The notes: generated by a model from the sequence alone, not told the origin. Positions 10,603 through 20,479 are shown, counted from the stretch's first letter. The stretch: 64,000 nucleotides of DNA from Spirochaetota bacterium (GCA_034190085.1 JAXHTS010000050.1:50381-114380), one strand, 5' to 3'. Numbers and translations are program-made.

Positions 10603-11213
10603 GAAATAACTAATGACGAAAACGAGTTAAAATTGTGTCTAATTATTATATTTCAAAACTTATTGCAGTAATTAATAATCGATTATCAATTGTTAATTGT
10701 CAACAGTTAATTATTTATGTGCATAGAATAATACTTTAAGGTGTAAAGAAACAATTTTATCTTAATTTTGATAATATACCAATAATGGAGTTACAAAAAT
10801 ATTGTATCAATGCAAAAAGTTACAGAATTTGTATTATTAAGAGATGATTTACTCAAACCTCTATCAGATTTCATAATAGATTAGACTGATTCATTATTCC
10901 TGTAAAATTTGAATAATCCATTTTACAGAATGAATGATTTATTCAAATTTATTAGAAGTCAGACTAGGCTCTTGATCGGAACATTATTAGAACAAGCGTT
11001 CCAAGAGTGAATATATAATAAATAAAGATTAAGTGTGAGATGTATCAGAGAATCATCTCTATTGAACAGGAGACTAATAAGGAGGGTCCATCTTTGTCTA
11101 TAACCATACTGCTCAGCATTGCTTCGCGCCACAACTGAGCAATTTGCCTGAAATCAATAAATATAACGCGAAGCAATGATCAAGGAATAGAGAAAGTTCC
11201 AGATACTAATTGA
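10603..11213. other. Gene-free stretch with several inverted repeats
   Basis: No convincing coding frame is visible in these 611 bases. Three structured spots stand out. (1) CTGTAAAAT at 10900-10908 pairs with 10920-10928 and is extended by ATTCATT (10889-10895) pairing with 10929-10935. (2) CTCTT and GGAAC (10969-10973, 10978-10982) pair with GTTCC and AAGAG (10998-11007). (3) A perfect 12-base inverted repeat, CATTGCTTCGCG (11117-11128) with 11167-11178, interlocks with TGCTCAG (11110-11116) pairing 11135-11141. The arrangement could be a non-coding RNA, leader or terminator structures, or remains of a small element. Confidence 0.4.
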
Positions 11214-12785
11214 TTACATGGGAATATTGCCATGTTTTTTAGGCAGCCTCCTGTCTACCTTTTTTGTGGATAACAGCTTGAAAGCCTTTATTAGAGTACG
11301 CCTTGTCTCTCTTGGCTCAATCAAATTATTAAGATATGCATTATCTGATGCACCACGGATAGGATTGCCGGCAAGTTTCTGATACTCAGCAAGTTTTTCT
11401 TCCCTAGTTTGTTCAGGATTATCGGAATTCATTATATCCTTTACATAAAACAGGTCCACTGCCTGTTTGGGACCCAGCACACCGGCCTCTGCGATTGGCC
11501 ATTGAAAGACCATATCTGTATTCATTCCTGGAATTGTGCCCATACCTAAATTCCCGCCGCCATAGGCCTTTCTTATTACAACAGATATACGGGGCACAGA
11601 ACACTCACACAGAGCATATAGCACTTTTGCCCCATGACGGATAATCCCGGCATGCTCCTGAGCGCTTCCCGGACAGTAGGCTGATGTATCTAACAAAAAT
11701 ACCATCGGAATATTAAAACAATCGCAAAATCTTATAAACCTGCATTGTTTATCAGAGCCATTTACTGTCATGCTCCCAGCCATAGACATTGAATTGTTGG
11801 CAACTACCCCAACTGTATACCCATCAAGACGCCCGAATCCTGTGATCATCTCCCGTGCAAATTCATGCTTTATTGGAAAGAATTTGCCATTATCTAAAAT
11901 TACCTCGATTACCTTATGCATATTAAAAACCTTGGTAGAGTCGGAAGGTACTATATCAGCTAAAATATCATCCAGCCTGTTAGGATCATCTCCAGTATCA
12001 ACTCGCGGTGGGGGCACATCACAACTTGGAGGTAAATAGCCTATTAGCTCCCTTATTCCTTCAAACAATTCATCTTCTGTTTTATACCTTCCATCAGCAA
12101 CACCGCTCTTTTGACAATGGATCTTGGCTCCACCCAATTCATCACCTGTAATATCCTCATGCATAACCGATTTCACCATCCGCGGACCTGTTATATACAT
12201 GTTGCTCTTTTCTGTCATAAAGATGAAATCAGTCAGCGCGGGAGAATAAACAGATATCCCTGCACAGTTGCCAAAAATGCCGGTTATCTGTGGAACAGAT
12301 CCGGATGCATAGGTATTTGGCAGAAATATTGATCCCCCATGTTTTTCACCTATAACCCTAGCGCTTATTAAAGCGCTAATTGCACCCTCATCCAGCTTTG
12401 GCATTCTCGCTCCTGGCGAATCATTAAGACCAATAAAGGGCACCCTCATTTCCATCGCTTTTTCAACTGCCATATACATCTTAAATCCATGAACCATGCC
12501 TATGGACCCTCCTTTAACTGTTGGATCCTGACAGTAAAAACATACAACTTGACCATTTATCGTGCCATAACCGGATATACACCCATCCCCTGGCTCATTA
12601 TCAAGATGACCGATTAAAGGATTAAATTCTACAAAACTCCCTGAATCCAGCAATCTGTCCACCCTCTCTCTAGCGGAAAGTTTTCCCTTTTCATGAACCT
12701 TTTCGATCTTATCTTTCAAGCCTTCCTCAACCTTTTCCTTTACATCTCTTAACTCCTTTATCCTTCTATCCATCAATTCATCCAT
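11214..12785 (-). CDS. Acyl-CoA carboxylase carboxyltransferase subunit (propionyl-CoA carboxylase beta / methylmalonyl-CoA decarboxylase alpha type)
   Basis: A 523-residue biotin-dependent carboxyltransferase of the PccB/MmdA family. The N-terminus (KGKLSARERVDRLLD) and both crotonase-like halves are intact. The glycine-rich oxyanion-hole region of the second half (RKAYGGGNLGMG) and the N-terminal GGSIGMVHG stretch are clear. Such subunits move carboxyl groups between biotin and an acyl-CoA, either making methylmalonyl-CoA or, in sodium-pumping decarboxylases, removing CO2. Neither a biotin carboxylase nor a biotin carrier gene is next to it, so the direction cannot be decided here. The ATG at 12785 has GGGAGG seven bases upstream. 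A TTG two codons earlier is too close to that site. Confidence 0.88.
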   Translation of the reverse strand: MDELMDRRIKELRDVKEKVEEGLKDKIEKVHEKGKLSARERVDRLLDSGSFVEFNPLIGHLDNEPGDGCISGYGTINGQVVCFYCQDPTVKGGSIGMVHGFKMYMAVEKAMEMRVPFIGLNDSPGARMPKLDEGAISALISARVIGEKHGGSIFLPNTYASGSVPQITGIFGNCAGISVYSPALTDFIFMTEKSNMYITGPRMVKSVMHEDITGDELGGAKIHCQKSGVADGRYKTEDELFEGIRELIGYLPPSCDVPPPRVDTGDDPNRLDDILADIVPSDSTKVFNMHKVIEVILDNGKFFPIKHEFAREMITGFGRLDGYTVGVVANNSMSMAGSMTVNGSDKQCRFIRFCDCFNIPMVFLLDTSAYCPGSAQEHAGIIRHGAKVLYALCECSVPRISVVIRKAYGGGNLGMGTIPGMNTDMVFQWPIAEAGVLGPKQAVDLFYVKDIMNSDNPEQTREEKLAEYQKLAGNPIRGASDNAYLNNLIEPRETRRTLIKAFKLLSTKKVDRRLPKKHGNIPM

Positions 12786-13048
12786 TCCCAAACCTCCCTT
12801 GAAATTAGTTAATGTTACTAATAAGAGAATACACCCTTATGATTTTATTTATATGGAAAAGCATTATACATGCTTTCCAAAAAAAAGCATTTCAATTGAA
12901 AGGTAGTTTAGAAGAAAGTGGTATAGCAATTCAAGGATAATTTGGGAATTAGGTGGTGTCTCCAAGATCATTATTAACAATAAATATTTATATGTAAAGT
13001 AAATATTAACTTAAAAGAAAATCATCCCCACATCCACGTTAGTCGAAA

Positions 13049-13195
13049 TTATACAGCATGATAGCAATACGTTAACGAGTATACAGGAACATAAACTGTT
13101 TCTTTATTGGCAATACACTTTGACTGAGAAATAACTTGTGCTGAAGTACAAATGAGTAGAAATAAAATCGAAGAAAAAATAATTCCTTGTCTCAT
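13049..13195 (-). pseudogene. Short secreted fragment, possibly the N-terminus of a DUF3124 protein
   Basis: A 48-codon frame starts with ATG 28 bases downstream of the antiporter stop. It encodes a clean signal peptide (MRQGIIFSSILFLLICTSA) followed by KETVYVPVYSLTYCYH. The VYVPVYS segment matches my memory of the start of DUF3124 proteins, which go on for another 100 or so residues. Here the frame stops after 24 further residues and no continuation is seen in the following 250 bases. I read it as a truncated remnant. It could also be a genuine small secreted peptide, and the DUF assignment is from memory of the family. Confidence 0.4.
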
Positions 13196-13223
13196 TTTAA
13201 CCACTATAAACAAATTGATGGAA

Positions 13224-15182
13224 TTATTGTATCATTGTATTTTCAAATAGTGCGATATTTTCCGGTAGACCAATAATCGCCATATAATCATTTTCTTCAA
13301 AAATAAAATTTACATCAGGATTTGGTATTAATTTACCCTTTCTGAGAATACCAACAATAGAAATACCAGTTCTGCTGCGTATTTCTAATTCCTTAATCGA
13401 TTTTCCAATCAATAGACTGGTCTTTGTAACTTCTATCCAGTTCAGCTCAAGGAAAAAAGGTGTTTTCTTTATCTCTGATAAAATAGAGTGATCTAATTTA
13501 TCTATTTTTATATTGGTGTAGTTCTCCTGTCTGATTGAATCTGTAAAGCTATAAATATTCTTAAGTGGAACATCAAGAACCACAAGTGACTGTCTAACAA
13601 TTTCAAGACTTGCTTCAAATTCCGGTTGAACCACTTCAAATATTTTCATTTTGAATAATTCTTTTACACAGGATAGTTCATCAGCTCGTGCTATTATTTT
13701 AATATGTCTATTAACCCTCATGGCAAAATTGACTATTTCTTTTGCTGTAGAAATTAAAGGGATTGTTATAATAATTAATCGTGCTCTATTTAAATTTGAT
13801 GCCAGCAACACTGTTTCCTGGCTGGCGTCACCATATATAATAGGGAAGCCGGCTTTTTTTGAATTTTCAAATCGTCTAAAATCCTGTTCTATTATAACAA
13901 ATGGATACTCGAGTTTATGAAATACTGTGGCTATTTGATAACCAACGCGACCACCACCGGCAATAACAATGTGATTATTTAATCCATCATAGGGTAAATT
14001 TATGGTTTGGAATTCTTCATGTTTTAAAAATTTTCTTTTTAATGAATATAGCGGGGAGGCGAGTAAAGATAAGAATGGTGAAATGATCATGGTAATAATT
14101 GATACAGAAAGAATTAATGTATAGAAATCAGTATCTATGATATTACTCTTTAAAGCTGTGCGCGCAAGAACAAATGAAAATTCACCCACTTGAGCAAGAC
14201 CAAAACCTAAAGCTAGCGGTATAATATTATAATATTTAAAAACAATACTTAAGCTTGAAAAGATAAAAACCTTACTCAATATAATTAATAGCACAAGAAG
14301 AAAAACAAGTGACAAGTTTTTGTAAATATAAACGGGATTTACCAACATGCCAATGGAACTAAAAAAGACAAGACCAAAAATATCTCGTAAAGGAATAATA
14401 TCATTTAATGCCTGATGGCTATAGTCTGATTCATTAATTACCAAGCCAGCGATAAATGCGCCAAATGCAAGTGAAAGTCCAAGCAAATGAGTCAGATAAC
14501 CCACTCCAAGTCCAATCGCTGTAATAGTAATTAAAAACAGTTCTCTCGAATTTAATTTAACTACAATTTTTAAAAAACGGGGAATTATTCTTATACTTAT
14601 AAAGATAATGGCAATTAGAATTAATATCGCTTTGAACAGAATTAGAATAAGCTGGATAATATTGTTTTCTAATGACTGTAAATTGGGTATTATCAGCATA
14701 AGAGGTATAGCAGCCAGGTCTTGAACAATTAATATACCTATCATTACTTTGCTGGACAAAGTTCCGATCAAACCACGACTCATAAGTGTTTTAAGGACAA
14801 CCATTGTACTTGATAGGGATATGACCATTCCTAAAACGATTGAGTTTTTCAAAGGTAATTGCATATAAAAGCCAATACCATAACCAAAAGCAATTAATAA
14901 TAAAATCTGTATGGGGGTTCCTATCAATGATATAGCTTTCACAGATTTTAATTCTTTGAATGAAAAATCGAGACCTATTGAAAATAAAAGTAATGCGACA
15001 CCAATTTCTGCCAGTAATTCAATACGAGGAATATCTGAAACTGTGAGTCCACCCGTATACGGACCAATCGCGATACCTGCAAGAATATATCCAATAATTG
15101 GAGGTATCATGAGTTTATTGGCAATTAAACCAGCAGTTAAACCCACTACTATTATAATTATAAGATCTTCAGCAATTCCCAT
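13224..15182 (-). CDS. KefB/KefC-type monovalent cation:proton antiporter with RCK domains
   Basis: A 652-residue CPA2-family protein. Residues 1-380 form twelve or thirteen hydrophobic helices with the family features GVALLLFSIGLDFS and SLSSTMVVLK, and FGAFIAGLVINESDYSH in the middle of the exchanger domain. A Rossmann fold follows, with the nucleotide-binding pattern IVIAGGGRVGYQ near residue 408 (TrkA-N/RCK-N). The last 80 residues are a TrkA-C/RCK-C domain. Such proteins export K+ or Na+ in exchange for H+ and are gated by nucleotides or glutathione adducts. The ion cannot be fixed from sequence. There is no strong ribosome site before the ATG. A short secreted remnant follows on the same strand. 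Confidence 0.9.
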   Translation of the reverse strand: MGIAEDLIIIIVVGLTAGLIANKLMIPPIIGYILAGIAIGPYTGGLTVSDIPRIELLAEIGVALLLFSIGLDFSFKELKSVKAISLIGTPIQILLLIAFGYGIGFYMQLPLKNSIVLGMVISLSSTMVVLKTLMSRGLIGTLSSKVMIGILIVQDLAAIPLMLIIPNLQSLENNIIQLILILFKAILILIAIIFISIRIIPRFLKIVVKLNSRELFLITITAIGLGVGYLTHLLGLSLAFGAFIAGLVINESDYSHQALNDIIPLRDIFGLVFFSSIGMLVNPVYIYKNLSLVFLLVLLIILSKVFIFSSLSIVFKYYNIIPLALGFGLAQVGEFSFVLARTALKSNIIDTDFYTLILSVSIITMIISPFLSLLASPLYSLKRKFLKHEEFQTINLPYDGLNNHIVIAGGGRVGYQIATVFHKLEYPFVIIEQDFRRFENSKKAGFPIIYGDASQETVLLASNLNRARLIIITIPLISTAKEIVNFAMRVNRHIKIIARADELSCVKELFKMKIFEVVQPEFEASLEIVRQSLVVLDVPLKNIYSFTDSIRQENYTNIKIDKLDHSILSEIKKTPFFLELNWIEVTKTSLLIGKSIKELEIRSRTGISIVGILRKGKLIPNPDVNFIFEENDYMAIIGLPENIALFENTMIQ

Positions 15183-15532
15183 AGTTTGTCTGCCAAGTTA
15201 TTTTGCATCCGGCTACGGATGGTCGGTATTAAAAAGATGTACATGTTATTTCGTGCAGTGATATTATAATAAACGACTTATCATTAATTTTTTTCTGCAA
15301 TTTATACGAAGGAGGTTATATTTATTATTAGCTTACTTGAAATTTTGAAAAAATGGCCGCCATCGAACCTGGTGCAATTGATTGATCCCGTTATAGCTTC
15401 CCTCGATCATCCTTCGTATTAGTCTCGAAGGTGTATCTATTTGTGATAGATGCCAAATCCGGATAGACGTATGATGCATAATATCAATTCAAGATTATTT
15501 TGAAAGTAATTTTTGTAATTTTCGAAGGATTT
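15183..15532. other. Intergenic region, no gene seen
   Basis: No supported gene lies between the antiporter start and the IS110-like fragment. A GAAGGAGG at about 15308 looks like a ribosome site but no open frame follows it. The promoter of the antiporter must lie at the left edge. Confidence 0.4.
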
Positions 15533-15646
15533 ATGAAATATATTAGTATTGATCTGCAGCCAAACACTTTCACATGCTGTTTTATTTATGAGGATGAATC
15601 AAAAAGAAATATACTTTTTAATCTCGATATAAATTACTCAACTTGA
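15533..15646 (+). pseudogene. IS110-type transposase, N-terminal fragment
   Basis: A frame of 37 codons begins with an ATG preceded by GAAGGA and encodes MKYISIDLQPNTFTC, resembling the opening of IS110/IS1111 transposases (a YxGIDLH-type DEDD motif with the first aspartate at position 7). It ends in a stop where the terminal inverted repeat of the IS4-like remnant begins (about 15639). The simplest reading is that the second element inserted into this transposase gene. The rest of the IS110 gene was not found to the right of the IS4-like remnant. Confidence 0.5.
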
Positions 15647-16785
15647 CTGACTTTTCATGCAGCAACAATCAATCGAGATAGTTCTTTTAAAACTGAATTT
15701 TGATTTGGCAACTTTTTTAAATATTTTGTTGTATCATTCCACACGATGCATTGCAGAATATTCTGAAGATCCCTAATTGATGTATCAGCCTTATTTTTTA
15801 TTACTTTTTCACATGTGCCGTTTATTGCGATGTGGGTCAGTAGGGCATAGGCAAAACAAACAAGGTGCAGGTGTGTAACTACAGCCTTATATGAACGATT
15901 TTGATAACGCCTGAACCCCAAAAGGTGTTTAGCATCTTTAAAAATACTTCTATATTCCAGCGTGCATCATATGATTCGATTATATCTGATGCTTTCAATT
16001 CCGGATGATCAGTCACTAGACAGAGTATAGTTTTCTCAGAATTTTTGGAATAAATTATGTGAACAGTTCCCAATCTACTCACCTCAAGCCAACCTGCATT
16101 AACATATTTTAAAACCGCGACTCTGTTTTCTTTGGGAACCTTCATTTATACGTATATACGTAATTTTTTTCATGTCTTGGAACAATATGAACCATAAGAA
16201 CCTGATTTCAACTTTTTCCCTCTCTTTTTGATATTCCTGTTGGACTTTAAGACTGATACGAATGGAAAACTTTTCTCGCGGCATATTTTACTACAGTGGG
16301 ACACAGATAATAAGAATCAAAAAAAAACTATAACCGGAATTCCCTCTGGCGCTGTAAATGATTGAATTTACTCAGCCGCAGGTTCTATTAATTTTTAAAT
16401 TCAATGTTGAGTTCTTCACAATCTTTATCTTTTACATATAATCTTATACCAAATGGAATAGTAATGTCTCTAACTCATAAGTTAGCTTTGACATATTGAT
16501 GACCCCATGTTGATTTTTTGATCAGCGGATCGTAGACCCAGCCAATGGCATCTGTCTTTTTACCTCGTTTCCCTTTTTTCAAGTCATCGGGTGTTAAATA
16601 TATGGTGTCCTTTTTAGTGAGTTTGAGGGATTTGAGTAAATCATATGCTTCATGCGCTAACGCTGTTTCCGGATTCCATCATGCAACATTCATAGTACAT
16701 CATAAGTAGGATAATTCTTAATGTAATATAAATTACGTCATTTGACGTAATTTAAGTATTTAAAACTGAAAGTTAGTGAACTTGG
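15639..16785 (-). mobile_element. Decayed IS4-like insertion sequence with imperfect terminal repeats
   Basis: The broken transposase described separately is bracketed by imperfect inverted repeats: CAACTTGACTGACTTTTCA at 15639-15657, and at 16767-16784 a sequence whose complement reads CAAGTTCACTAACTTTCA (about 15 of 18 positions match). The total of about 1.15 kb is shorter than usual for a full IS4-type element, in keeping with internal deletions. No clear target duplication was found beside the repeats. The element cannot move by itself. Confidence 0.6.
15655..16690 (-). pseudogene. IS4-family DDE transposase, multiply frameshifted
   Basis: Reading right to left, transposase segments appear in different frames. 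About 16690-16440 gives KSLKLTKKDTIYLTPDDL... DAIGWVYDPLIKKSTWGHQ, interrupted by a stop. About 16284-16099 is scrambled. 16145-15879 carries LVTDHPELKASDIIESYDARWNIEVFLKML, which includes the Y-(2)-R-(3)-E signature of IS4 transposases around the third catalytic residue. 15921-15655 carries GFRRYQNRSYKAVVTHLHL and ends the gene inside the left terminal repeat. At least three frame changes and an internal stop make it non-functional. Confidence 0.75.
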
Positions 16786-17305
16786 ACTCGAATTGGTTGA
16801 AAAATCGGCATAATATCGAAGTTTTTGGGGAGTTCATTTTTTTTATAAAAAGGCTTGACAGTTTTAAATATAGAGAAATGATATTCTAATTTGTTGTTTT
16901 ATTAAAATATGTCTCATTTGCATTGCTAGTTGTTGATTTGCGATAGCGAATAGAGTATTAAATTTTTGATTGTAACATCATTAATATATATGCTTGCCAA
17001 ATGCAAAATGCAATATTATATCAGCCTAATTTCAATTGTAATAATGCTGGATAATTTTTCCCGCCAAATATACCGAAAAGTAATTCACAATCTATCATGC
17101 AAAAGGGGGATTAAGGATAATCATATCCTTATTGATGTGTTTAAGTATGTATGAAAAAAGGGGGTGATATATGATTTAATATGTAATTATTAAACATTGT
17201 ATGAAAATAATTAAATGTATATTTTGTTGAGAATTAGATAGATGTTGTTGCATAGTTAGCATCTATAAGCTTTAACTTTAAATTTATATTTTGGAGGTTT
17301 TATAA
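16786..17305. other. Intergenic region upstream of the outer-membrane barrel operon
   Basis: AT-rich, with no gene I would support. A TTGACA at 16855-16860 is followed 18 bases later by TGATAT, a weak promoter candidate that would give a leader of some 420 bases. A 62-codon frame at 16966-17154 lacks a ribosome site and a protein-like composition. GGAGG at about 17292 is the ribosome site of the next gene. Confidence 0.4.
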
Positions 17306-19090
17306 ATGAATAAGTATATTTCATCAGTTTTTGTTATAATCATAGGGCTTGTTTTTTTAAGCGGTCCTCTTTACAGTATACCAAGGGCTGAATCCTACAG
17401 GAGTGAGGCAACAGCAGGCTTCTTCAAAGCTGAATATGACAGGTTATCTGAGAATCCTGCTTATGTTGGAGCTAAACTCGATTATCTTGAGTTTCATGGT
17501 TCAATTACTAAAGAAAGGAACAATCTCTATACCACAATGGATGGACTTAACACTGACGGTAGGTTATTATTGGGTGGTATTGGCACACCTAATTCATTTG
17601 GAATTGGCGGCTATGTTGAACTGGGATACCAAACAACACCTCAGAGTATATCATACAATCCCAGTATTAGTAATACCAATGTCTCTTTGATTGGTTCTGG
17701 AACATTAGAAGGAAGCGATGTGTACCTCACTGGTCCCGGTGACTACTATGAAACAAGAGAAAGGTTGTATGCAGAAGAAGAAAAATATACTACTGATAAT
17801 CATATAAATGCTAAGGTTGCAGTAGGTGGTCTTCAATTAGAAGATTTAACTTTTGGTATCTCTTTAGAGCGTCACACAGACGATCTCAGTGGTGGTAGTA
17901 CTGGTGAAACAACAGATAAGGGCGGCTATAATTATGCAGTTGAGCGTCTTTCAGATGGCCATATCAGTGGTACTATAAATGCATTATTTGACAATAAAAC
18001 TACTATTGAGCCTACTAATTATCTGCTAACATTGGGTCTTATTATACCGATAGGCGATGCCATTGAAGAGATTGAAGTTGAGGGGCATTTAAATTACCTC
18101 CTTTATGAGCACAAAGAAAATAATTCAGGAACAACGGTTTTGACAGATACAGGCAATGAGATTACTACATCTACATATTCTAGAGATGGTGACAATCTTA
18201 TCTCAGATGAGATTGAGAGTAAAGCGATGCAGTATGGCCTGACGGTGCAGGCTAGAAAGGAGCTTTTCGAGTGGTCAGCTACACCCTACTTCTCTTGGAT
18301 ATCAGGCGGTATCAGTGTATATGAGGATCGAACCACAATTTATAGAGATAGTTCCTCTACGATATTCCCGACCTTAAGCACTTATGAATCCTGGAATATC
18401 GCTACTGGAACTGAAAAATACGAAGGAGATGGTTTAGTTCGCAATCAATTTGATGTTGGATTGCTGATGAGAAAGCAGAAGGAAAATCTACTTATCGGTT
18501 TTGGTCTTGCCTTCAGTCTTACTATGTCTGAAGATGAATTCAGTAGGACAAGTACCTTTCAGGAGGTAGCTCGGTCTGATGATGGGGACGGAGTAGATGA
18601 TCCAACAGATCTAACACGTACAGATACTGGATATTATACAGATGACTACACTGTAGCTGAAAAAACACAAAGCATAAGTATCCCTATTGGTCTTGAATAT
18701 CAAGCTACCCCAACATTGTGCTGGAGGTTAGGTGCAATTCATGTAACTACTATTACAACAGTAGAAACGAAATGGGAAAGAACTAACATAAGCGATTTGT
18801 ACAGAGACGAGGATCGTGATGATATTCCAGGAAATGAGACTGATAATGATGGTTTGTTAAATGCTAATACGAGTGGAACTCAAACCATAGGTTCATATTC
18901 TTTTAATACTGAGTCGAGGGGTGATAGAGATTACAGTAAAACTTATGAACAGCATAATTATTATTACCTTGGATTAGGATATGCCATTCAGAACACTGTA
19001 CAGATTGATGTTGTAATGACATCTCATGGTACTAATTATTTCGAAATAGAAGATATGGCCTGGGATATCTCTGCCACTTACATATTTTAA
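17306..19090 (+). CDS. Outer-membrane beta-barrel protein, uncharacterised
   Basis: A 594-residue protein with a signal peptide (about residues 1-25, cut near LYSIPRA). After it come alternating hydrophobic/polar strands with aromatic girdles and long, acidic, threonine-rich loops (for example DRDDIPGNETDNDG and DDGDGVDDPTD). The last residues, ISATYIF, end in phenylalanine, as expected for BamA-inserted barrels. I do not recognise a named family; roughly 14-18 strands would fit the length. The loops rich in Asp/Asn/Gly could bind calcium, which is inference. GGAGG eight bases before the ATG supports the start. The next gene begins 21 bases after the stop and shares the terminator at 20558, so the two form an operon. 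Confidence 0.8.
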   Translation: MNKYISSVFVIIIGLVFLSGPLYSIPRAESYRSEATAGFFKAEYDRLSENPAYVGAKLDYLEFHGSITKERNNLYTTMDGLNTDGRLLLGGIGTPNSFGIGGYVELGYQTTPQSISYNPSISNTNVSLIGSGTLEGSDVYLTGPGDYYETRERLYAEEEKYTTDNHINAKVAVGGLQLEDLTFGISLERHTDDLSGGSTGETTDKGGYNYAVERLSDGHISGTINALFDNKTTIEPTNYLLTLGLIIPIGDAIEEIEVEGHLNYLLYEHKENNSGTTVLTDTGNEITTSTYSRDGDNLISDEIESKAMQYGLTVQARKELFEWSATPYFSWISGGISVYEDRTTIYRDSSSTIFPTLSTYESWNIATGTEKYEGDGLVRNQFDVGLLMRKQKENLLIGFGLAFSLTMSEDEFSRTSTFQEVARSDDGDGVDDPTDLTRTDTGYYTDDYTVAEKTQSISIPIGLEYQATPTLCWRLGAIHVTTITTVETKWERTNISDLYRDEDRDDIPGNETDNDGLLNANTSGTQTIGSYSFNTESRGDRDYSKTYEQHNYYYLGLGYAIQNTVQIDVVMTSHGTNYFEIEDMAWDISATYIF

Positions 19091-19111
19091 ATAAAAAGGA
19101 GGGATTACTTT

Positions 19112-20479
19112 ATGAGAGATTTTAAGAAAAAGTATCTTGTTTTTTTAGCATTAGTTGCATTATCTCTTTTTTTAGCAGGTTGCATTTTGGATGATTCTAA
19201 GATGAGTAATAATATAGCCCCACCGAGTGCAAGTGGTGTTACGGATAAGACCCTTCCTCAGGTAAATGCATTTACTACACCAGCTTTGGTGACCTATTCA
19301 AGTGATGGGCTTGTGGATACTGCTGTCGCACCTTACAATCACAGATGTGTGGTAACCTTTAGTGAGGTTATGAGTAGGAACACAATAACTTCAAGCAGCG
19401 TTTATGTGAGGGATGTTTCCAGCACACCTGCTGTAATATCTGGACAGACTGTTACTATCTCAGAAGATGGAATGACTGTATATGTTGAATGGAGTTCATC
19501 AACAGACTATACAGCGGTTGAGCTTGAGGCAGTGGTGGAGAGCACAGTAACAGACCTTTCGGGCAACGGCATTGCAGGCCTTGTTACACATTTCGGGGCT
19601 ACATATCCCTTTACCGATATAGTAGCTGACTATAGAGAGGATATCGGAGCTGCCTGGACAGATGCTCCTTCTTGGCGACCTGCAACAGTAACACTCTCAC
19701 AGGTGAACCTGTCTGCAACATCAGTCACTGTAACGGCTCAGTTTAATACTCTTGAGATGGATCCCAGCACAATAACTGCAAGCAACTTTTCTGTAAGCGG
19801 TGGCGGGACTATTGGGACCTTAACTGACAACCTTGCAGTAGGGGGGGATGTCTCTTTTGGTGTTACTGGACTCACTGAGAATACAGAATACACTGTAACC
19901 TTTAGTTCCACTGGTGCTGCTGTTGATATAACAGATGTGAATAGATTATATCCTGATGGAGCAACAACACTTGCGACTTTAGATGACTATTATATGATCG
20001 ATGACTATGATCTTGCTAAGGGTAATAGAAGCAGTTACACTTTGGAATTTATGATGCAGAATAGCACACTCACAATACCTACTCTTGTGGGAGCCAGCGA
20101 CCAGACAGCGACTATTCTCCCAGGTTATACTGGTGGAACCGACAGGATGATTCAGATTCAATTTTCAGTTGCCCTGGATGAAGCAACGTTGACTGCAGCC
20201 AACTTTATTGTTAAAGATAATGATGCTCCTAGTAAAGAGCTCAGTGTGACAGTATCCCCCTATTACCTTGATGGTGACACTGAACTTGTCAGAGTTCTTA
20301 TCTCAACAATGGATTATTCTGAAGATGCGATCCAAACTATAACAATCAGAAGCGGGGTTACCTGTTCAGGTGCCCATGTGGATGGAGATGGGGATGGCGC
20401 TCTTGAGGGGGATGCTGATTATGATCAGAATGATGCTCCTGATGATTGGGTAACACTTACAAATGGTGTTCATTTTTAA
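19112..20479 (+). CDS. Lipoprotein with bacterial Ig-like (SbsA/Big_5-type) domains
   Basis: A 455-residue lipoprotein. The signal peptide ends in the lipobox LAGC with the modified cysteine at residue 24. Residues about 45-150 match the SbsA/Big_5 Ig-like pattern (VTFSEVMSRNTITSSSVYV ... MTVYVEW ... DLSGNGIAG). Two further, more diverged copies follow (NLSATSVTVTAQFNTLEMDPSTITASNF; IQIQFSVALDEATLTAANFIV). These domains usually present or tether other surface activities; no catalytic motif is seen. An acidic segment near the C-terminus (DGDGDGALEGDADYDQND) resembles a calcium-binding loop. AAGGAGGG lies upstream of the ATG, and the gene follows the barrel gene by 21 bases. It may be an accessory of that barrel. 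Confidence 0.82.
   Translation: MRDFKKKYLVFLALVALSLFLAGCILDDSKMSNNIAPPSASGVTDKTLPQVNAFTTPALVTYSSDGLVDTAVAPYNHRCVVTFSEVMSRNTITSSSVYVRDVSSTPAVISGQTVTISEDGMTVYVEWSSSTDYTAVELEAVVESTVTDLSGNGIAGLVTHFGATYPFTDIVADYREDIGAAWTDAPSWRPATVTLSQVNLSATSVTVTAQFNTLEMDPSTITASNFSVSGGGTIGTLTDNLAVGGDVSFGVTGLTENTEYTVTFSSTGAAVDITDVNRLYPDGATTLATLDDYYMIDDYDLAKGNRSSYTLEFMMQNSTLTIPTLVGASDQTATILPGYTGGTDRMIQIQFSVALDEATLTAANFIVKDNDAPSKELSVTVSPYYLDGDTELVRVLISTMDYSEDAIQTITIRSGVTCSGAHVDGDGDGALEGDADYDQNDAPDDWVTLTNGVHF

Noticed and set aside
16966..17154. A 62-codon forward frame upstream of the barrel gene
   Set aside because: No ribosome site, odd composition and no family resemblance; it lies in the likely leader region.
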